Assembly: GCA_050331575.1 (NCBI GenBank)
Contig: JBHJGS010000016.1
Coordinates: 1 to 64,000 of the forward strand
Direction: 5' to 3'
DNA length: 64,000 bases
Source: JBHJGS01 sp050331575
GTDB taxonomy: Bacteria; Pseudomonadota; Alphaproteobacteria; Sphingomonadales; Rhodothalassiaceae
The translations under genes and the position numbers were made by a program. Positions 1 through 9,202 of this stretch are shown one piece after another (within the stretch, counting starts at the first letter, position 1; each line of letters starts with the position of its first letter). Below the pieces are notes generated by a model. It made no database searches. It was given only the letters and a program-made list of their open reading frames with translations, and was not told where the DNA came from.

Positions 1-130
1 GGCAACCTCGCCACCCCCAGAAAAATCCAGAAACAGCAAAGTCACCAAAACGCTTCTTCGTCAAAGGAAGATACAAAACCAACGACCCATAACGAACCGC
101 CGTCCGCATCTCCCTTCCATCCATCAACAT
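1..130 (-). CDS. possible 5' end of a gene running off the left edge
   Basis: On the minus strand a frame opens at an ATG at 128-130, with in-frame ATGs at 122-124 and 107-109, and stays open to the window edge. The readable part is about 43 residues and includes MRTAVRYGSLVLYLPLTKKR, which looks protein-like but is not a family I recognise. A purine-rich stretch (GGAAGGGAG) lies directly against the ATG at 107-109, too close for a normal ribosome binding site. The stretch is richer in A/T than the flanking genes. It may be a chance frame; only the sequence to the left can decide. Confidence 0.25.
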   Translation of the reverse strand, partial: MLMDGREMRTAVRYGSLVLYLPLTKKRFGDFAVSGFFWGWRGC

Positions 131-429
131 TGTCAAAGAGCAAAAGACCCCCGGGCCGCAATACACGACCTGATCGCTTGGTGATCATCGCCAGGAGCCC
201 GCCGTCGTCGGCGCAGACACACAAGGTATGTCGCGAAGACTGCCGGTGTCAAGAACCATTCCCCTGGCCCCGTCCGCCGCGGCGTGGACGGGGATTTATG
301 CGCCCCGGCCGGCCCTGTCAACGCCCGTTTTCATCACACAGCCGCGAGCATTGACTTTTGCGCCGACCCGACTCACTGTGCCTGCGACTCAAAGGCTCGT
401 TAACCTTCTTTGTTTAGCAGTCTGTCAAG
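131..429. other. intergenic region upstream of the M23 peptidase gene
   Basis: Several short frames cross this stretch on both strands, but none has a convincing ribosome binding site or recognisable domain. No terminator-like hairpin with a T run was seen. It ends in an A/T-richer leader containing GTTAACC about 30 bases before the peptidase start, so the peptidase promoter is presumably here, though no clear -35/-10 pair was found. Confidence 0.4.
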
Positions 430-1800
430 ATGCAACGGCGATCACATTTTCCGGCGCCTCCGACGGCGCTCGATTTGGGCCAGGCGATCGGGAGCCCGCG
501 CTGGTGGGGCCATGCCGCCGGCCTCGCTGTACTGCTGACTGTTTGTCTTGCCTTGGGCCTGATGCGCCCGGCAGCGCCGCAGCGGTCATCGCCGGTCGCC
601 ACGGCCGCCGCCCCGGCTCCGGCCACACCCACGACCGGCTTCGTCAGCCCGCTCACAGCCCCCCCGGGCCCGCCGCAGCCGCGGCGATTGGAGCGGCCGA
701 TGCAGCTGAAGGCCGGGGATACGCTGATGGCGGCATTAATGCGCGAGGGCGCCGACCGACAGGACGCCTATGACGCGATTGATGCCCTTCGCGGCGAAAT
801 CGATGTGCGCCGCTTGCGCGCCGGCACCGCCGGCCGCCTGCATTTCCGCAACGGCCAGCTTGACGATCTCGTGCTGCGCCTGGAACCGGATCGGGAACTA
901 GTGTCGCATCGCCGGAGCGACGGGTTTGCCAGCGCCTGGCGCGCCCTGCCGACCACCGCTGTGACCGGCTTTGCCGCCGGGCCGATCTCTTCCAGCCTGT
1001 ATCTGGCCGCAGACGCGCAAGGGGTGCCGGCGCACGTGATCCTCCAGCTGATCCGCATGTTCAGCTATGATGTGGATTTCCAGCGCGACATCTGGCCCGG
1101 CGACCGCTTTGAACTGATCTGGGAGCGGGCGGTCGTGCAGGCCGACGGCACCATCCGCGACGGCGCCATCGCCGCGGCACGCCTGAGCCTGCGCGACAAG
1201 CATTTCGAGATTTTTCGCTTCATTGACCCTGACACCGGCGAACCGGCCTATTTTCATCGCGACGGCCGCTCGGTCCGCAAATCCTTGCTCAAAACCCCGA
1301 TCGACGGCGCTCGGCTGACCTCACATTTCGGGCCGCGTCGGCACCCGGTGCTGGGCTATACCCGCATGCATAAGGGCTTGGACTTCGGCGCGCCGACTGG
1401 CACGCCGATCTATGCCGCCGGCGACGGTGTGGTGGAACGGGCCAGCCGCTATGGCAGCTACGGCCATTATGTGCGCATCCGCCACAACAGCGAGTACAAA
1501 ACCGCCTATGCGCATCTGTCGCGCTACGGCGCCGGCATCAAGGCGGGGGCCCGGGTGCGTCAGGGCCAGATCATCGGCTATGTCGGCGCCACCGGCCGGG
1601 TCACCGGCGCGCATCTGCATTATGAGGTGCTGAAGAACGGTGCCCAGGTCAATCCCCGGTCACTGGATCTGCCCGCCGGCACCCAGCTGAGCGGACAGGC
1701 CTTGGCGGCCTTGCAAGCCCTTGCTGCCCAGCATCAGGACGATCTGGCCGCCCTTGACCGGCTGCAAAGCCTCCGCCGCGCATCGCGAGAAGACAGCTAG
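430..1800 (+). CDS. M23 family metallopeptidase (murein DD-endopeptidase), membrane anchored
   Basis: A predicted zinc endopeptidase that cuts peptide cross-links in peptidoglycan from the periplasmic side. The 456-residue product has a short cytoplasmic N-terminus, one membrane segment at about 28-45, a proline/alanine-rich linker, an OapA/LysM-like region around 85-140, and a C-terminal M23 domain. The zinc signature is visible: His314 and Asp318 in HKGLD and the HLH pair at 395-397. This is the architecture of the MepM/NlpD-like group, probably active rather than a degenerate activator because all ligands are present. It stands alone, 173 bases before a TonB receptor gene transcribed in the same direction. 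Family call is firm; exact bond specificity is not readable. Confidence 0.9.
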   Translation: MQRRSHFPAPPTALDLGQAIGSPRWWGHAAGLAVLLTVCLALGLMRPAAPQRSSPVATAAAPAPATPTTGFVSPLTAPPGPPQPRRLERPMQLKAGDTLMAALMREGADRQDAYDAIDALRGEIDVRRLRAGTAGRLHFRNGQLDDLVLRLEPDRELVSHRRSDGFASAWRALPTTAVTGFAAGPISSSLYLAADAQGVPAHVILQLIRMFSYDVDFQRDIWPGDRFELIWERAVVQADGTIRDGAIAAARLSLRDKHFEIFRFIDPDTGEPAYFHRDGRSVRKSLLKTPIDGARLTSHFGPRRHPVLGYTRMHKGLDFGAPTGTPIYAAGDGVVERASRYGSYGHYVRIRHNSEYKTAYAHLSRYGAGIKAGARVRQGQIIGYVGATGRVTGAHLHYEVLKNGAQVNPRSLDLPAGTQLSGQALAALQALAAQHQDDLAALDRLQSLRRASREDS

Positions 1801-1826
1801 GCACGGCACTGTTGACGCGCCGCAAT

Positions 1827-1842
1827 GTTGCCGCACCGCAAC
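1827..1842. promoter_or_regulatory. candidate operator GTTGC-N6-GCAAC upstream of receptor 1
   Basis: A perfect inverted repeat of five bases with a six-base spacer lies 131 bases before the receptor start. An identical pair of half-sites with the same spacer sits 125 bases before the second receptor gene (9203-9218). In both, the left arm is preceded by AT. The shared half-sites and matching distance suggest a binding site for one dimeric regulator; the regulator is not encoded in the window. Confidence 0.45.
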
Positions 1843-1973
1843 ACTGTTACACAAAGCGAGCGTGTGCATCGTTGATGACGGCACATTCCCCTTGTGGCGC
1901 GCAACGATACTCGTTCACAATCTCGGGCTTATAGGGAGCTGATTGAACGGCTCCGACGAAAGAGGAAATGCTT

Positions 1974-4900
1974 ATGACCGACCATCGTGTCCGTCGTGCG
2001 GCCCTTCTGGGCGGCACGGCGTTGTTGATTGCTGCAGGTAGCCAGGGCGCATTAGCGCAGGACACCGATGCAGATGTTGAAGTCGAAGAAATGGTGGTGA
2101 CCGGCTCGCGCCTGATCAAGAACGAGCTGGTGGCCCCAAACCCGCTGCTCAGCGTGGGCTCTGAGGAGATCGATTTCCGCGGCGCGATCCGAATTGAGGA
2201 TCTGACCAACATCCTGCCGCAGGTATTCGCCGGTCAGGCCAGTGAGGTGGCCAATGGTGCCACTGGAACGGCGACCTTGAACCTGCGCGGCCTCGGGTCC
2301 ATCCGAACCTTGGTGCTGATCGACGGCAAGCGTCTGCCCTTCGGCTCGCCCGGCAGTTCGGCGGCGAATATCAGCCTGGTGCCAGCCCAATTGATCGACC
2401 GCATCGATATTGTCACCGGCGGCGCCTCAGCCGTGTATGGCGCCGATGCCGTGGGCGGCGTTGCCAACTTTGTCTTGAAGCGCGATTTCGAAGGCCTGGA
2501 ATTCGACGGCCAGGTCGGTGTCTATCACGCAGGCAATCAGAATGACTTCGCCGAAGGGGTGCTGACGGCCGCCGGCATCGAAGCGCCGGGACCGGCGTTG
2601 GACGGCCGCGACGTTTTTGCAACCCTCACCTTGGGTGTGAATTCCCCGGATGACCGCGGCAATATCACCGCCTTCTTGAGCTATCAAAGCCAGAACGAGA
2701 TCTCGCAGGAAGATCGGGTTGGCAGTGCCTGTGCCTATGGCCCGTCTACCGGCACCTCCAGCTTTCAAGGGGTCGGCTGCGTCGGATCCTCGACTTTCCG
2801 CCGGTTTTTCTCCGCCGATGATACGTTCCAAGAGGAAGATGGCACGCTGGTGCCATTTGTCGGCGGACCGGAACAAACATTCAACTTCGGTCCGTTCAAT
2901 TTTTTCCAACGACCGAACGAGCGGTTCTTGTTCTATACGCAGGCGCATTACGCGATCACCGACGATGTCGAAATCTTTGCTGACCTGCATTTCTTCAACA
3001 ATGCCACGGATGCGCAGATCGCCCCGTCCGGGTCGTTTTTCCGATCCTTTCAGGTCAATTGCGCCAATCCGTTTCTTGACAGCGGCTTAGGCCCCGACGG
3101 CGAAGGTGTCGGCACCTTCTTTGATCTGTTGGGATGTGCCGAAGCAGGCGAGGACGGCGAACTGCCAGAAACCGTGCCATTGTCCTTCGGACGCCGGAAC
3201 GTCGAAGGCGGGCCGCGCAACACCAATATCGATCTGACCACCTGGCGGATGGTCGGCGGCTTCCGCGGAACCCTGTTGGACACCTTTGAGTGGGAGGCCT
3301 TTGGCCAGTTCGCCCGCACCCTGCTTACCGACATTTCCGAAGACGATCTGGTGTTCGACAATGTTCAGGATGCCTTGTTCGTGGTCGAAGACGAAGACGG
3401 CAATCCGGTGTGCGAATCCGGCAATGCCGGCTGCGTTCCGTATAATGTGTTCGGTCGCGGTCCGAATGGCGAAACACTGGTCACCGATGAGGCCGTCGAC
3501 TTCATCCAGGGAACCGGCCTGGTCACCGGGGAAACCCAGCAGATCGTTATTCATGGCACGATCCAGACCGACCTGACCGACTATGGCATTCAGTCACCTC
3601 TCGCCAATGCCGGTATTTCGATCCTGGGCGGCATCGAGTATCGGGAAGACATGCTGGAGCAGGTGCCAGACCAATTGTCGCAAATTCCAGGCGGTATGGG
3701 GCTGACCGGCGTGGGTGGCGGCACGCTGCCAATCGCTGGGGAAGTCCGCGTCGTTGACTTGTTCACGGAGGTGGCGATCCCGCTGGTGGACGGTGCGCCT
3801 TTGGTGGAAAGCCTGGCGATTGGCGGTGCCTATCGCTATTCCGACTATACCACCGACGGCAACGATGTTCAGAACAGCTTCTCGACAGACACGTTTCACG
3901 CTTACATCAATTATGCCCCGACACTGGATCTGCGCTTCCGCGCCCAATTCCAGCGTTCAGTGCGTGCACCAAATGTGATTGAGCTGTTTACTGGGCAAAA
4001 TACCGGACTGTTCAATCTGTCGCCCGGCCCGAATGGCCTGTTCGATCCCTGTTCCTCCGCGCCTGGCATTGCCCCGTCAGCGACACTGGAGCAGTGTATG
4101 AACACGGGCGTGACGGCGGAACAGTTCGGCAATATCCCGGACAATCCCGCTGGTCAGTTCAACTCCGTGACCGGTGGTAACCCATTCCTGGAGCCGGAAA
4201 GCTCGGATACCTTCTCCATCGGCGGTGTGTTCACGCCGTCGTTCCTCCCCGGCTTCTCCTTGTCGATCGACTATTTCGACATCGAGGTGGATGACGCGGT
4301 CGCCACAATTCCGCCGCAGACTACGCTGGACAATTGTATCGCTACCGGCGATCCGGCCTTCTGTGACTTGATCGTGCGTGACCAGTTCGGGTCCTTGTTC
4401 TTGGACAATGCGAACTTCGAAGGCGTCCAAGCGACCTTGACCAATATTGCCACCTTGGCGACGAGCGGAATCGACTTCCGCCTACTGTACGATATTGAGT
4501 TGGCCGATTTGGGCTTGGGCGACTTGGGCGCTCTCAATATCGACTATGCGTCGACTTACCTGTTCGACTCAGGCTTCACGCCCCTGCCGGGTGAAGACTT
4601 TATCGACTGTGCCGGAGAATTCGCCGGCCAGTGCGGAGCTCCCACCTCGGCTTACCGGCACCGCATGTTGGCGACCTGGTCATTGCCGTTCGGCTTGACC
4701 GTGAGCGGCACCTGGCGCTTCTTTACCAGCGTTGACAATTTCAACGATGTGGAAGAGCCATTCATCGACGTCGAATTGCCAACGGTCAGCTTCTTCGATA
4801 TCGCCTTGAGCTATCAGGTCACTGACAATGTTGGGGTTCGTTTCGGCGTGCTGAACGTTGGCGGGCGCGAGGCACCGTTCACCACGGCTGGCGGTCCGCC

Positions 4901-4982
4901 GCTGGGCAACGGCAATACCTTCCCCACAATATATGACGCGACCGGACGCTTCATCTTCTTCGGGGTAAATTTCCGCCTGTAA
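1974..4982 (+). CDS. TonB-dependent receptor 1
   Basis: An outer-membrane beta-barrel transporter, gated by a plug and energised by TonB, for an unknown substrate. The 1002-residue product begins with a signal peptide (about 1-28, ending ALA), then an EEMVVTGSRL segment at 38-47, a plug with the LRGLGSIRTLVLIDGKRLP and GASAVYGADAVGGV motifs, and a long barrel ending in the aromatic FFGVNFRL terminus expected for Bam-dependent insertion. Start: the ATG at 1974 has AGAGGA seven bases upstream, while the ATG at 1968 is only one base from it. At about 1000 residues it resembles the large Caulobacter/sphingomonad receptors often found near tailoring enzymes. Paired Cys in the loops suggests disulfides. 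Two hairpins follow the gene. Confidence 0.93.
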   Translation: MTDHRVRRAALLGGTALLIAAGSQGALAQDTDADVEVEEMVVTGSRLIKNELVAPNPLLSVGSEEIDFRGAIRIEDLTNILPQVFAGQASEVANGATGTATLNLRGLGSIRTLVLIDGKRLPFGSPGSSAANISLVPAQLIDRIDIVTGGASAVYGADAVGGVANFVLKRDFEGLEFDGQVGVYHAGNQNDFAEGVLTAAGIEAPGPALDGRDVFATLTLGVNSPDDRGNITAFLSYQSQNEISQEDRVGSACAYGPSTGTSSFQGVGCVGSSTFRRFFSADDTFQEEDGTLVPFVGGPEQTFNFGPFNFFQRPNERFLFYTQAHYAITDDVEIFADLHFFNNATDAQIAPSGSFFRSFQVNCANPFLDSGLGPDGEGVGTFFDLLGCAEAGEDGELPETVPLSFGRRNVEGGPRNTNIDLTTWRMVGGFRGTLLDTFEWEAFGQFARTLLTDISEDDLVFDNVQDALFVVEDEDGNPVCESGNAGCVPYNVFGRGPNGETLVTDEAVDFIQGTGLVTGETQQIVIHGTIQTDLTDYGIQSPLANAGISILGGIEYREDMLEQVPDQLSQIPGGMGLTGVGGGTLPIAGEVRVVDLFTEVAIPLVDGAPLVESLAIGGAYRYSDYTTDGNDVQNSFSTDTFHAYINYAPTLDLRFRAQFQRSVRAPNVIELFTGQNTGLFNLSPGPNGLFDPCSSAPGIAPSATLEQCMNTGVTAEQFGNIPDNPAGQFNSVTGGNPFLEPESSDTFSIGGVFTPSFLPGFSLSIDYFDIEVDDAVATIPPQTTLDNCIATGDPAFCDLIVRDQFGSLFLDNANFEGVQATLTNIATLATSGIDFRLLYDIELADLGLGDLGALNIDYASTYLFDSGFTPLPGEDFIDCAGEFAGQCGAPTSAYRHRMLATWSLPFGLTVSGTWRFFTSVDNFNDVEEPFIDVELPTVSFFDIALSYQVTDNVGVRFGVLNVGGREAPFTTAGGPPLGNGNTFPTIYDATGRFIFFGVNFRL

Positions 4983-5016
4983 GGCACTGTGAAGCCTTAA
5001 GCCTTGAGCCGTGTTC

Positions 5017-5051
5017 GACCAGATTGGATCAGTCCCCGGTCCAATCTGGTC
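5017..5051 (+). other. perfect 12-bp stem-loop after receptor 1
   Basis: GACCAGATTGGA at 5017-5028 pairs perfectly with TCCAATCTGGTC at 5040-5051 across an 11-base loop. No T run follows, so it is more likely an mRNA-stabilising or processing element than an intrinsic terminator. Confidence 0.5.
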
Positions 5052-5126
5052 TGGAAACCGCGCTGAGGGCTAAGTCAGCGAGCATCCGACCAACCGTGAT
5101 CGGGATGGATCAGATTATGCCCTCAG

Positions 5127-5160
5127 AAGGCCGCGGGACCCGCGTCCTGCGGCCTTTTCA
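5127..5160 (+). terminator. rho-independent terminator of receptor 1
   Basis: AAGGCCGC at 5127-5134 pairs with GCGGCCTT at 5149-5156, with further pairing inside the loop, followed by a short T run. It lies 145 bases after the receptor stop and just before the convergent oxygenase gene. Confidence 0.65.
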
Positions 5161-5181
5161 ATGGCGACGACGCGACGAAAT

Positions 5182-6363
5182 TCATGATGGCGCTTGCCGG
5201 TTTACTTGCCCGGCCCCATAGGCATCCACCGCGCCGAACAAGGCCGCCAGAAACGCCCGATCGTCGGGGCCAAGGTCCGGACGCCAGATATCGAATAACA
5301 AGACGATGCGTCGCTGAGTGCTTGGATTATGCGCTTCATGTTCGATGCTGTCGTCAAAGATCAGCGTTTCGCCCGTGCGCCAGCGACGTGTTTCGTTGCC
5401 GACCCGGAGCGTGCATCCGTCCGGCACGATCAGCGGCAGATGACAGATCAGCCGCACATTCATCAGTCCGCAATGCGGCTCGATGCGGGCGCCGGGCCGC
5501 AGAAGCGAGAACAGAACCGAGGGGCCCTTGCCCGGCAGATCGAACCCCGGCACCTGCTGGAGGGCGGCGACCGTCTGCGGGCAGCGTGTCGCATTGGCAT
5601 CGATCGTGTTGCCATCGCGCACCAAATAACAGGCGCTCCAATCGATATTGTTGTGCAACGCGGTGTCTCGTGTGCGCGGACCGTGGGCGTGCAGATAGGG
5701 CTGGAACGCCGCTTCATCTTGCACGAGCGCGGCAGCTTCTGCAGCGATCGCCTCGGTATGGCGTTCCAAGGGCGCCACCCAATCAAAACGGCGACGCTCG
5801 TAGAATTGGATATTGGGTAGCCCAGGGTAAAAGAACTGTTCCGGCTGCTGCACGAAGATCTGTCGGCGCCCAAACAAAATATCGACCGCCTCACTGTGTC
5901 GGCCGGGCCCGTCCGGCGCTGTTGCAAATCCGCGCTGTGCCAAGGCCTGGCGCAGATGCCGCTCATAATCCGCTACCAATTCCCGGCTGAGACGCTGCGC
6001 GCGCTGCACATGCTGCTGGATCTGCGGCGGCTGACGATGCGGCGGGGGCGCCACCGCCAGGACCGCCTGATAATAGGACGCCGCTTCCTGACGGCGGCCG
6101 AGCGCCATGAGATTGTCCGCCTTCATCACCAGGGCCATGAAGTGCCGCGGCTGAACCGACAGAAGGTGATCCAACCAATCGCCGCAGGCCGCTTGATCTC
6201 CGAGATCGCGGCACGCCATGGCCAATCCCAGCTGCACTGTCGCATCGCCGGGCTGCGCAGCCAAAGCGTGTTCCAGCTCGGTTTTGGCGGTTGCCGGGTC
6301 GCCGCGCTGCAATGCCTCGAAGCCAAGACGGGCCTGCGGCGGAAGATTGGCGGGAAGAGCCAT
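5182..6363 (-). CDS. TPR protein with aspartyl/asparaginyl beta-hydroxylase domain
   Basis: A 393-residue protein: TPR-like helices at about 10-130, then a C-terminal domain of the aspartyl/asparaginyl beta-hydroxylase family, an Fe(II)/2-oxoglutarate oxygenase fold. The hallmark segments are RPGARIEPHCG (iron ligand His297) and DDSIEHEAHN (His342) followed by an RR pair at 351-352 that would bind 2-oxoglutarate. No signal peptide, so cytoplasmic. The start has GAGGAG and a second GGAG directly upstream. It faces receptor 1 tail to tail. Such enzymes modify proteins or small molecules such as lipids or peptides; the substrate here is unknown. Family call is good, target is not inferable. Confidence 0.85.
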   Translation of the reverse strand: MALPANLPPQARLGFEALQRGDPATAKTELEHALAAQPGDATVQLGLAMACRDLGDQAACGDWLDHLLSVQPRHFMALVMKADNLMALGRRQEAASYYQAVLAVAPPPHRQPPQIQQHVQRAQRLSRELVADYERHLRQALAQRGFATAPDGPGRHSEAVDILFGRRQIFVQQPEQFFYPGLPNIQFYERRRFDWVAPLERHTEAIAAEAAALVQDEAAFQPYLHAHGPRTRDTALHNNIDWSACYLVRDGNTIDANATRCPQTVAALQQVPGFDLPGKGPSVLFSLLRPGARIEPHCGLMNVRLICHLPLIVPDGCTLRVGNETRRWRTGETLIFDDSIEHEAHNPSTQRRIVLLFDIWRPDLGPDDRAFLAALFGAVDAYGAGQVNRQAPS

Positions 6364-6385
6364 GCTCCTCGCTCCTCATGCTGCC

Positions 6386-6481
6386 CTAGGGTCTGATCCG
6401 ATCAATCGCGATCGCGCTTGATCGGATGAAAATGCCCGCCTTTTATGGCGCGAGCAACATTATCCGAGCGGATTCGACCGG
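6386..6481 (+). repeat. dispersed palindromic repeat, copy A
   Basis: First copy of an intergenic family with conserved blocks: CTAGGG, a palindrome built on CCGATCAA/TTGATCGG, then TGAAAATGCCCGCC, TATGG and GAGCAAC. It lies just upstream of the hydroxylase gene, so any promoter for that gene must be in or beyond it. Other copies are at 16846, 25852, 28282 and 43992, with a probable fragment at 41676. Confidence 0.7.
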
Positions 6482-6682
6482 CGCAGCCCTTGACTTGGCA
6501 CTCCTGCTCGCTCGATCCCGAGGCCCAGCCCAATGTCGACCGGTCGTATCGAAAACCGGTCAATAACGCCTTCTTAACTCACCACGAGGTAGGCTAATTT
6601 CGAAGCGGGAAAAGTCCCGTCACCGGTCAGAAAGTCGGCTTCAAAGAGCTTGATATCCTGCGCGTTTGACCGGAGATGGTCG
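6482..6682. other. intergenic region between repeat A and the interrupted gene
   Basis: No coding frame with start and ribosome binding site was found. A small stem (CGGGA/TCCCG) lies near 6608-6621. The end of the stretch carries CGGAG, the likely ribosome binding site for the ATG at 6683. Confidence 0.4.
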
Positions 6683-7221
6683 ATGCTGGCGGTTGACGGC
6701 CTATCGTCTCTCCCCAACCCGGCGCTCACCCGCGCTGACATCGTTCAACGATCCTATCCCATCCCGGCCCCCCCCCGGATGCGTCTCAGGGGGCGACCGG
6801 CCCGGCATCCCAGCCCGCCGCCAAGGCCGGCAATGTGGGGGCCCTTATCAGCCATAATCTTATTGAGCCCGGCATGTTGAGCAGCATAGTCGGGCCAAAT
6901 CATCGCTTGCTTGAGGAACTCTTCACTGCTCAGTATGATGTTATAAAGACGGGGATTTCTGTCACGGAAAGATCGATTCAACTTCGGCAAGATATGATTG
7001 CCGAGAATGAGGGGATGATCGACCGATCAGGCGCAAGGGGCGGAGGCATGGCTCGCAGCTCTATTGAGACCCTTGAACACATCAATGAACAGTCCGAAGC
7101 CGAACTTGTCCACAAAGAGATCTCTCTTGCCAAGCAGCGGCGGGCACTTGAGGATTTTGTCAACACATTCATGGGCGGTGACAGTCGCCAACCTTGGCCG
7201 GGAATCAATGCCCCTGCCTAA
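6683..7221 (+). pseudogene. hypothetical gene interrupted at a 9-C tract
   Basis: A frame starts at ATG 6683, seven bases after CGGAG, and reads as natural protein up to a run of nine C at 6768-6776. After the run the protein-like reading continues in another frame to the stop at 7219-7221 (ASQGATGPASQPAAKAGN, then NHRLLEELFTAQYDVIKTG and a charged helical C-terminus). Inserting one C would fuse the two parts into about 179 residues. As given, only a GTG at 6835 could start the 3' part (128 residues). No known family is recognised; the C-terminal half is helical and possibly coiled coil. The cause could be slipped-strand phase variation, true decay, or a base-calling error in the homopolymer. 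Confidence 0.55.
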
Positions 7222-9056
7222 GCGTCCTTGGGCACCAGATCGAACGCCACGGTTAGGCGTGGATCGCGGGCCTGAAACGGCGCTGTTCCGTGGAAGACGA
7301 GGGATGGAAACAAGACCAGACGGCCCACCTTGGGCATGATCGTGCGCACCGGATCAACCGGCGGGTCAAGCGGCATGTCCGGAATGCCGAAGCGGAGCGC
7401 CCCCTGATCGGTTTGATCGTCTGCGACCACCTCGGGCAGGGCAACATAATAGGCCGAACTCACCCAACCTTCCGGATGCATATGATTGGTGTGATACCCG
7501 GCAGATCGCAAGCGACAGGACCAGGAGCCGGCAAATCGCAAAGTCTGGCTTTTTCGCTTCAAGAAGGGGTGCTCCGGATCGTCGGGCAATCCAGCGACAT
7601 AATCCGCAGCGGCCGTTTCGATGCTGCGGCGCAGCGCCTGCACAAGCGGGATCTCCAGGCGAAACAGCGCCCCAAAGGTTTGGGTACCGCCCCGCAAGGT
7701 CTGATCGATCGGATGCACTGTGGTGGTGTGAAGCGGTTCCAAGGCATCGGCCAAAGCCCGATTGAAATCGCGTGCGCTGGAAAATCCCTTTGGCACGGGA
7801 ATGTCCAACGAGCGCACGAATGTCTCATAATCGACCAGCCAGTCCGCCCGGGCATCACCGGCCAAGCGCCAGGCCAGCTCCCGATAGGCCCAGGCCAATT
7901 GGTCTTCCGGCGCGCGGGCCACCAAGTCGCCAAGATGCCGCTCAGCCTCTTGAAAGGCCCCCTGGCGGATCAGCAACCGGGCAAAGCCGGTTATCAAGCC
8001 TGACGGCGGCTCCGCGGCGTGAGCGATCGCCCGGGTGAAGCTGTCATACGCCTCGTCGAACCGGTCTAAGCGGGTTAATATATCCCCCTGCGCGTGCATC
8101 AAGGGCACGGTCTCGCCGCAGCGCGCCAAGCCATCTTGCGCGGCCGCCAAGGCCGCCTCGCGCTGGCCCAACTGCATCAAGGTTTCGGCATAATCGGCCC
8201 ATAAGCCAGCCAGGTCCGGCCGCTCGGCCAAGACCGCGCGAAAGCTGTCCGCGGCACGGTCCGGCCGACCGGTCACGAAATAGAGCTGCCGGAGCGTGCG
8301 ATGATAGTTCGGCTCCTCCGGCCGCACCCCGAGAGCCGTGCGCAAAGCACGCTCGCTTTCCTCAAAGCGCCCGGCGTCGAAACACGCACAGCCCAGGGCA
8401 TAGATCAGATCCGCGCGCTGCGGCGCCAGCGACACCGCCCGCGACAGCAAGTCGACCGCCTCATCAGGATGGCCAGCCTCGCGCAGCAGGCTGCCGCAAT
8501 TGTGCAGGGCTTCGATCGATTTGGGCGCCAGGGCCACGGCGCGCCGCTGCGCGGCCAGCGCCTCGTCATGTCGGTCTAGCGCCTTCAAGCAAATCCCGTA
8601 GGCGTTCAAAACCTTGGCACTGTCCGGGGTTAATTGCCGCGCCCGCTCCAATGGGGCCAGCGCATCGGCCGGCCGATCCGCGGCAACCAGCAGATTGCCT
8701 AGATTGAACCAAGCATCGCCATAGCCGGGCTGCAGGCGGACCGCCTCGCGATACATCGGCTCTGCCTCCGCATACCGCCGCTGATCCTTCAAGACATTGC
8801 CGAGATTGTTCAGCACCGCGGGCTGATGCGGCCGCGCCTTGAGCGACTGTCGGAACAGCGCCTCGGCTTCATCCGGCCGCCCACGGCTTTTGCGCGCCAA
8901 GCCCAGAAGCTGCAGCGCATCCGGCTCGCTCGGGTGCTGGGCCAAAATTGTCCGCAATTGCGCTTCGCCCTCGTCGAACCGCCCCGCCTTCAACAGCGCC
9001 AAGGCCCGGTGGAGGGCCTCGGACGGCGGGGCTGAACGGGTCGGATTGACGGACAT
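7218..9056 (-). CDS. TPR-repeat protein with C-terminal 2OG-Fe(II) oxygenase domain
   Basis: A 612-residue protein: roughly the first 400 residues are tandem TPRs (recurring A-x-x-x-x-P and G-x-x-x-A-A units), and the last 130 form a putative 2OG-Fe(II) oxygenase of the PF13759 type. Visible motifs: the NHMHPEGWVSSAYYV iron site (His525, His527), LVLFPSLVFHGT (His589), and Arg600 near the FD that closes the domain. Start at 9056: GGGAG precedes this ATG at good distance, and the upstream in-frame codon at 9116 lacks such a signal. No signal peptide. It is divergent from receptor 2 across a 287-base A/T-rich gap. Proteins of this design are common near TonB receptors; their substrates are unknown. 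Confidence 0.85.
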   Translation of the reverse strand: MSVNPTRSAPPSEALHRALALLKAGRFDEGEAQLRTILAQHPSEPDALQLLGLARKSRGRPDEAEALFRQSLKARPHQPAVLNNLGNVLKDQRRYAEAEPMYREAVRLQPGYGDAWFNLGNLLVAADRPADALAPLERARQLTPDSAKVLNAYGICLKALDRHDEALAAQRRAVALAPKSIEALHNCGSLLREAGHPDEAVDLLSRAVSLAPQRADLIYALGCACFDAGRFEESERALRTALGVRPEEPNYHRTLRQLYFVTGRPDRAADSFRAVLAERPDLAGLWADYAETLMQLGQREAALAAAQDGLARCGETVPLMHAQGDILTRLDRFDEAYDSFTRAIAHAAEPPSGLITGFARLLIRQGAFQEAERHLGDLVARAPEDQLAWAYRELAWRLAGDARADWLVDYETFVRSLDIPVPKGFSSARDFNRALADALEPLHTTTVHPIDQTLRGGTQTFGALFRLEIPLVQALRRSIETAAADYVAGLPDDPEHPFLKRKSQTLRFAGSWSCRLRSAGYHTNHMHPEGWVSSAYYVALPEVVADDQTDQGALRFGIPDMPLDPPVDPVRTIMPKVGRLVLFPSLVFHGTAPFQARDPRLTVAFDLVPKDA

Positions 9057-9202
9057 TGACGGGCTCCCAGTCTGGCCGGCTGCGGCAGGATTGCCCAGGG
9101 ACGGCCACCCCCGCAAGGCGTTCAGCGGGTGCGCACAAATATTTTGTCTTCACGCACTTTAAGTAATTATCTCAAACTAAAGTTCAGCGCACATGTCCTG
9201 AT

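Noticed and set aside
42..224. Minus-strand frame with a GRVLRPGGLLLFDNV-like segment recalling a methyltransferase motif
   Set aside because: Only 60 codons, no other methyltransferase motif, no ribosome binding site; likely chance.
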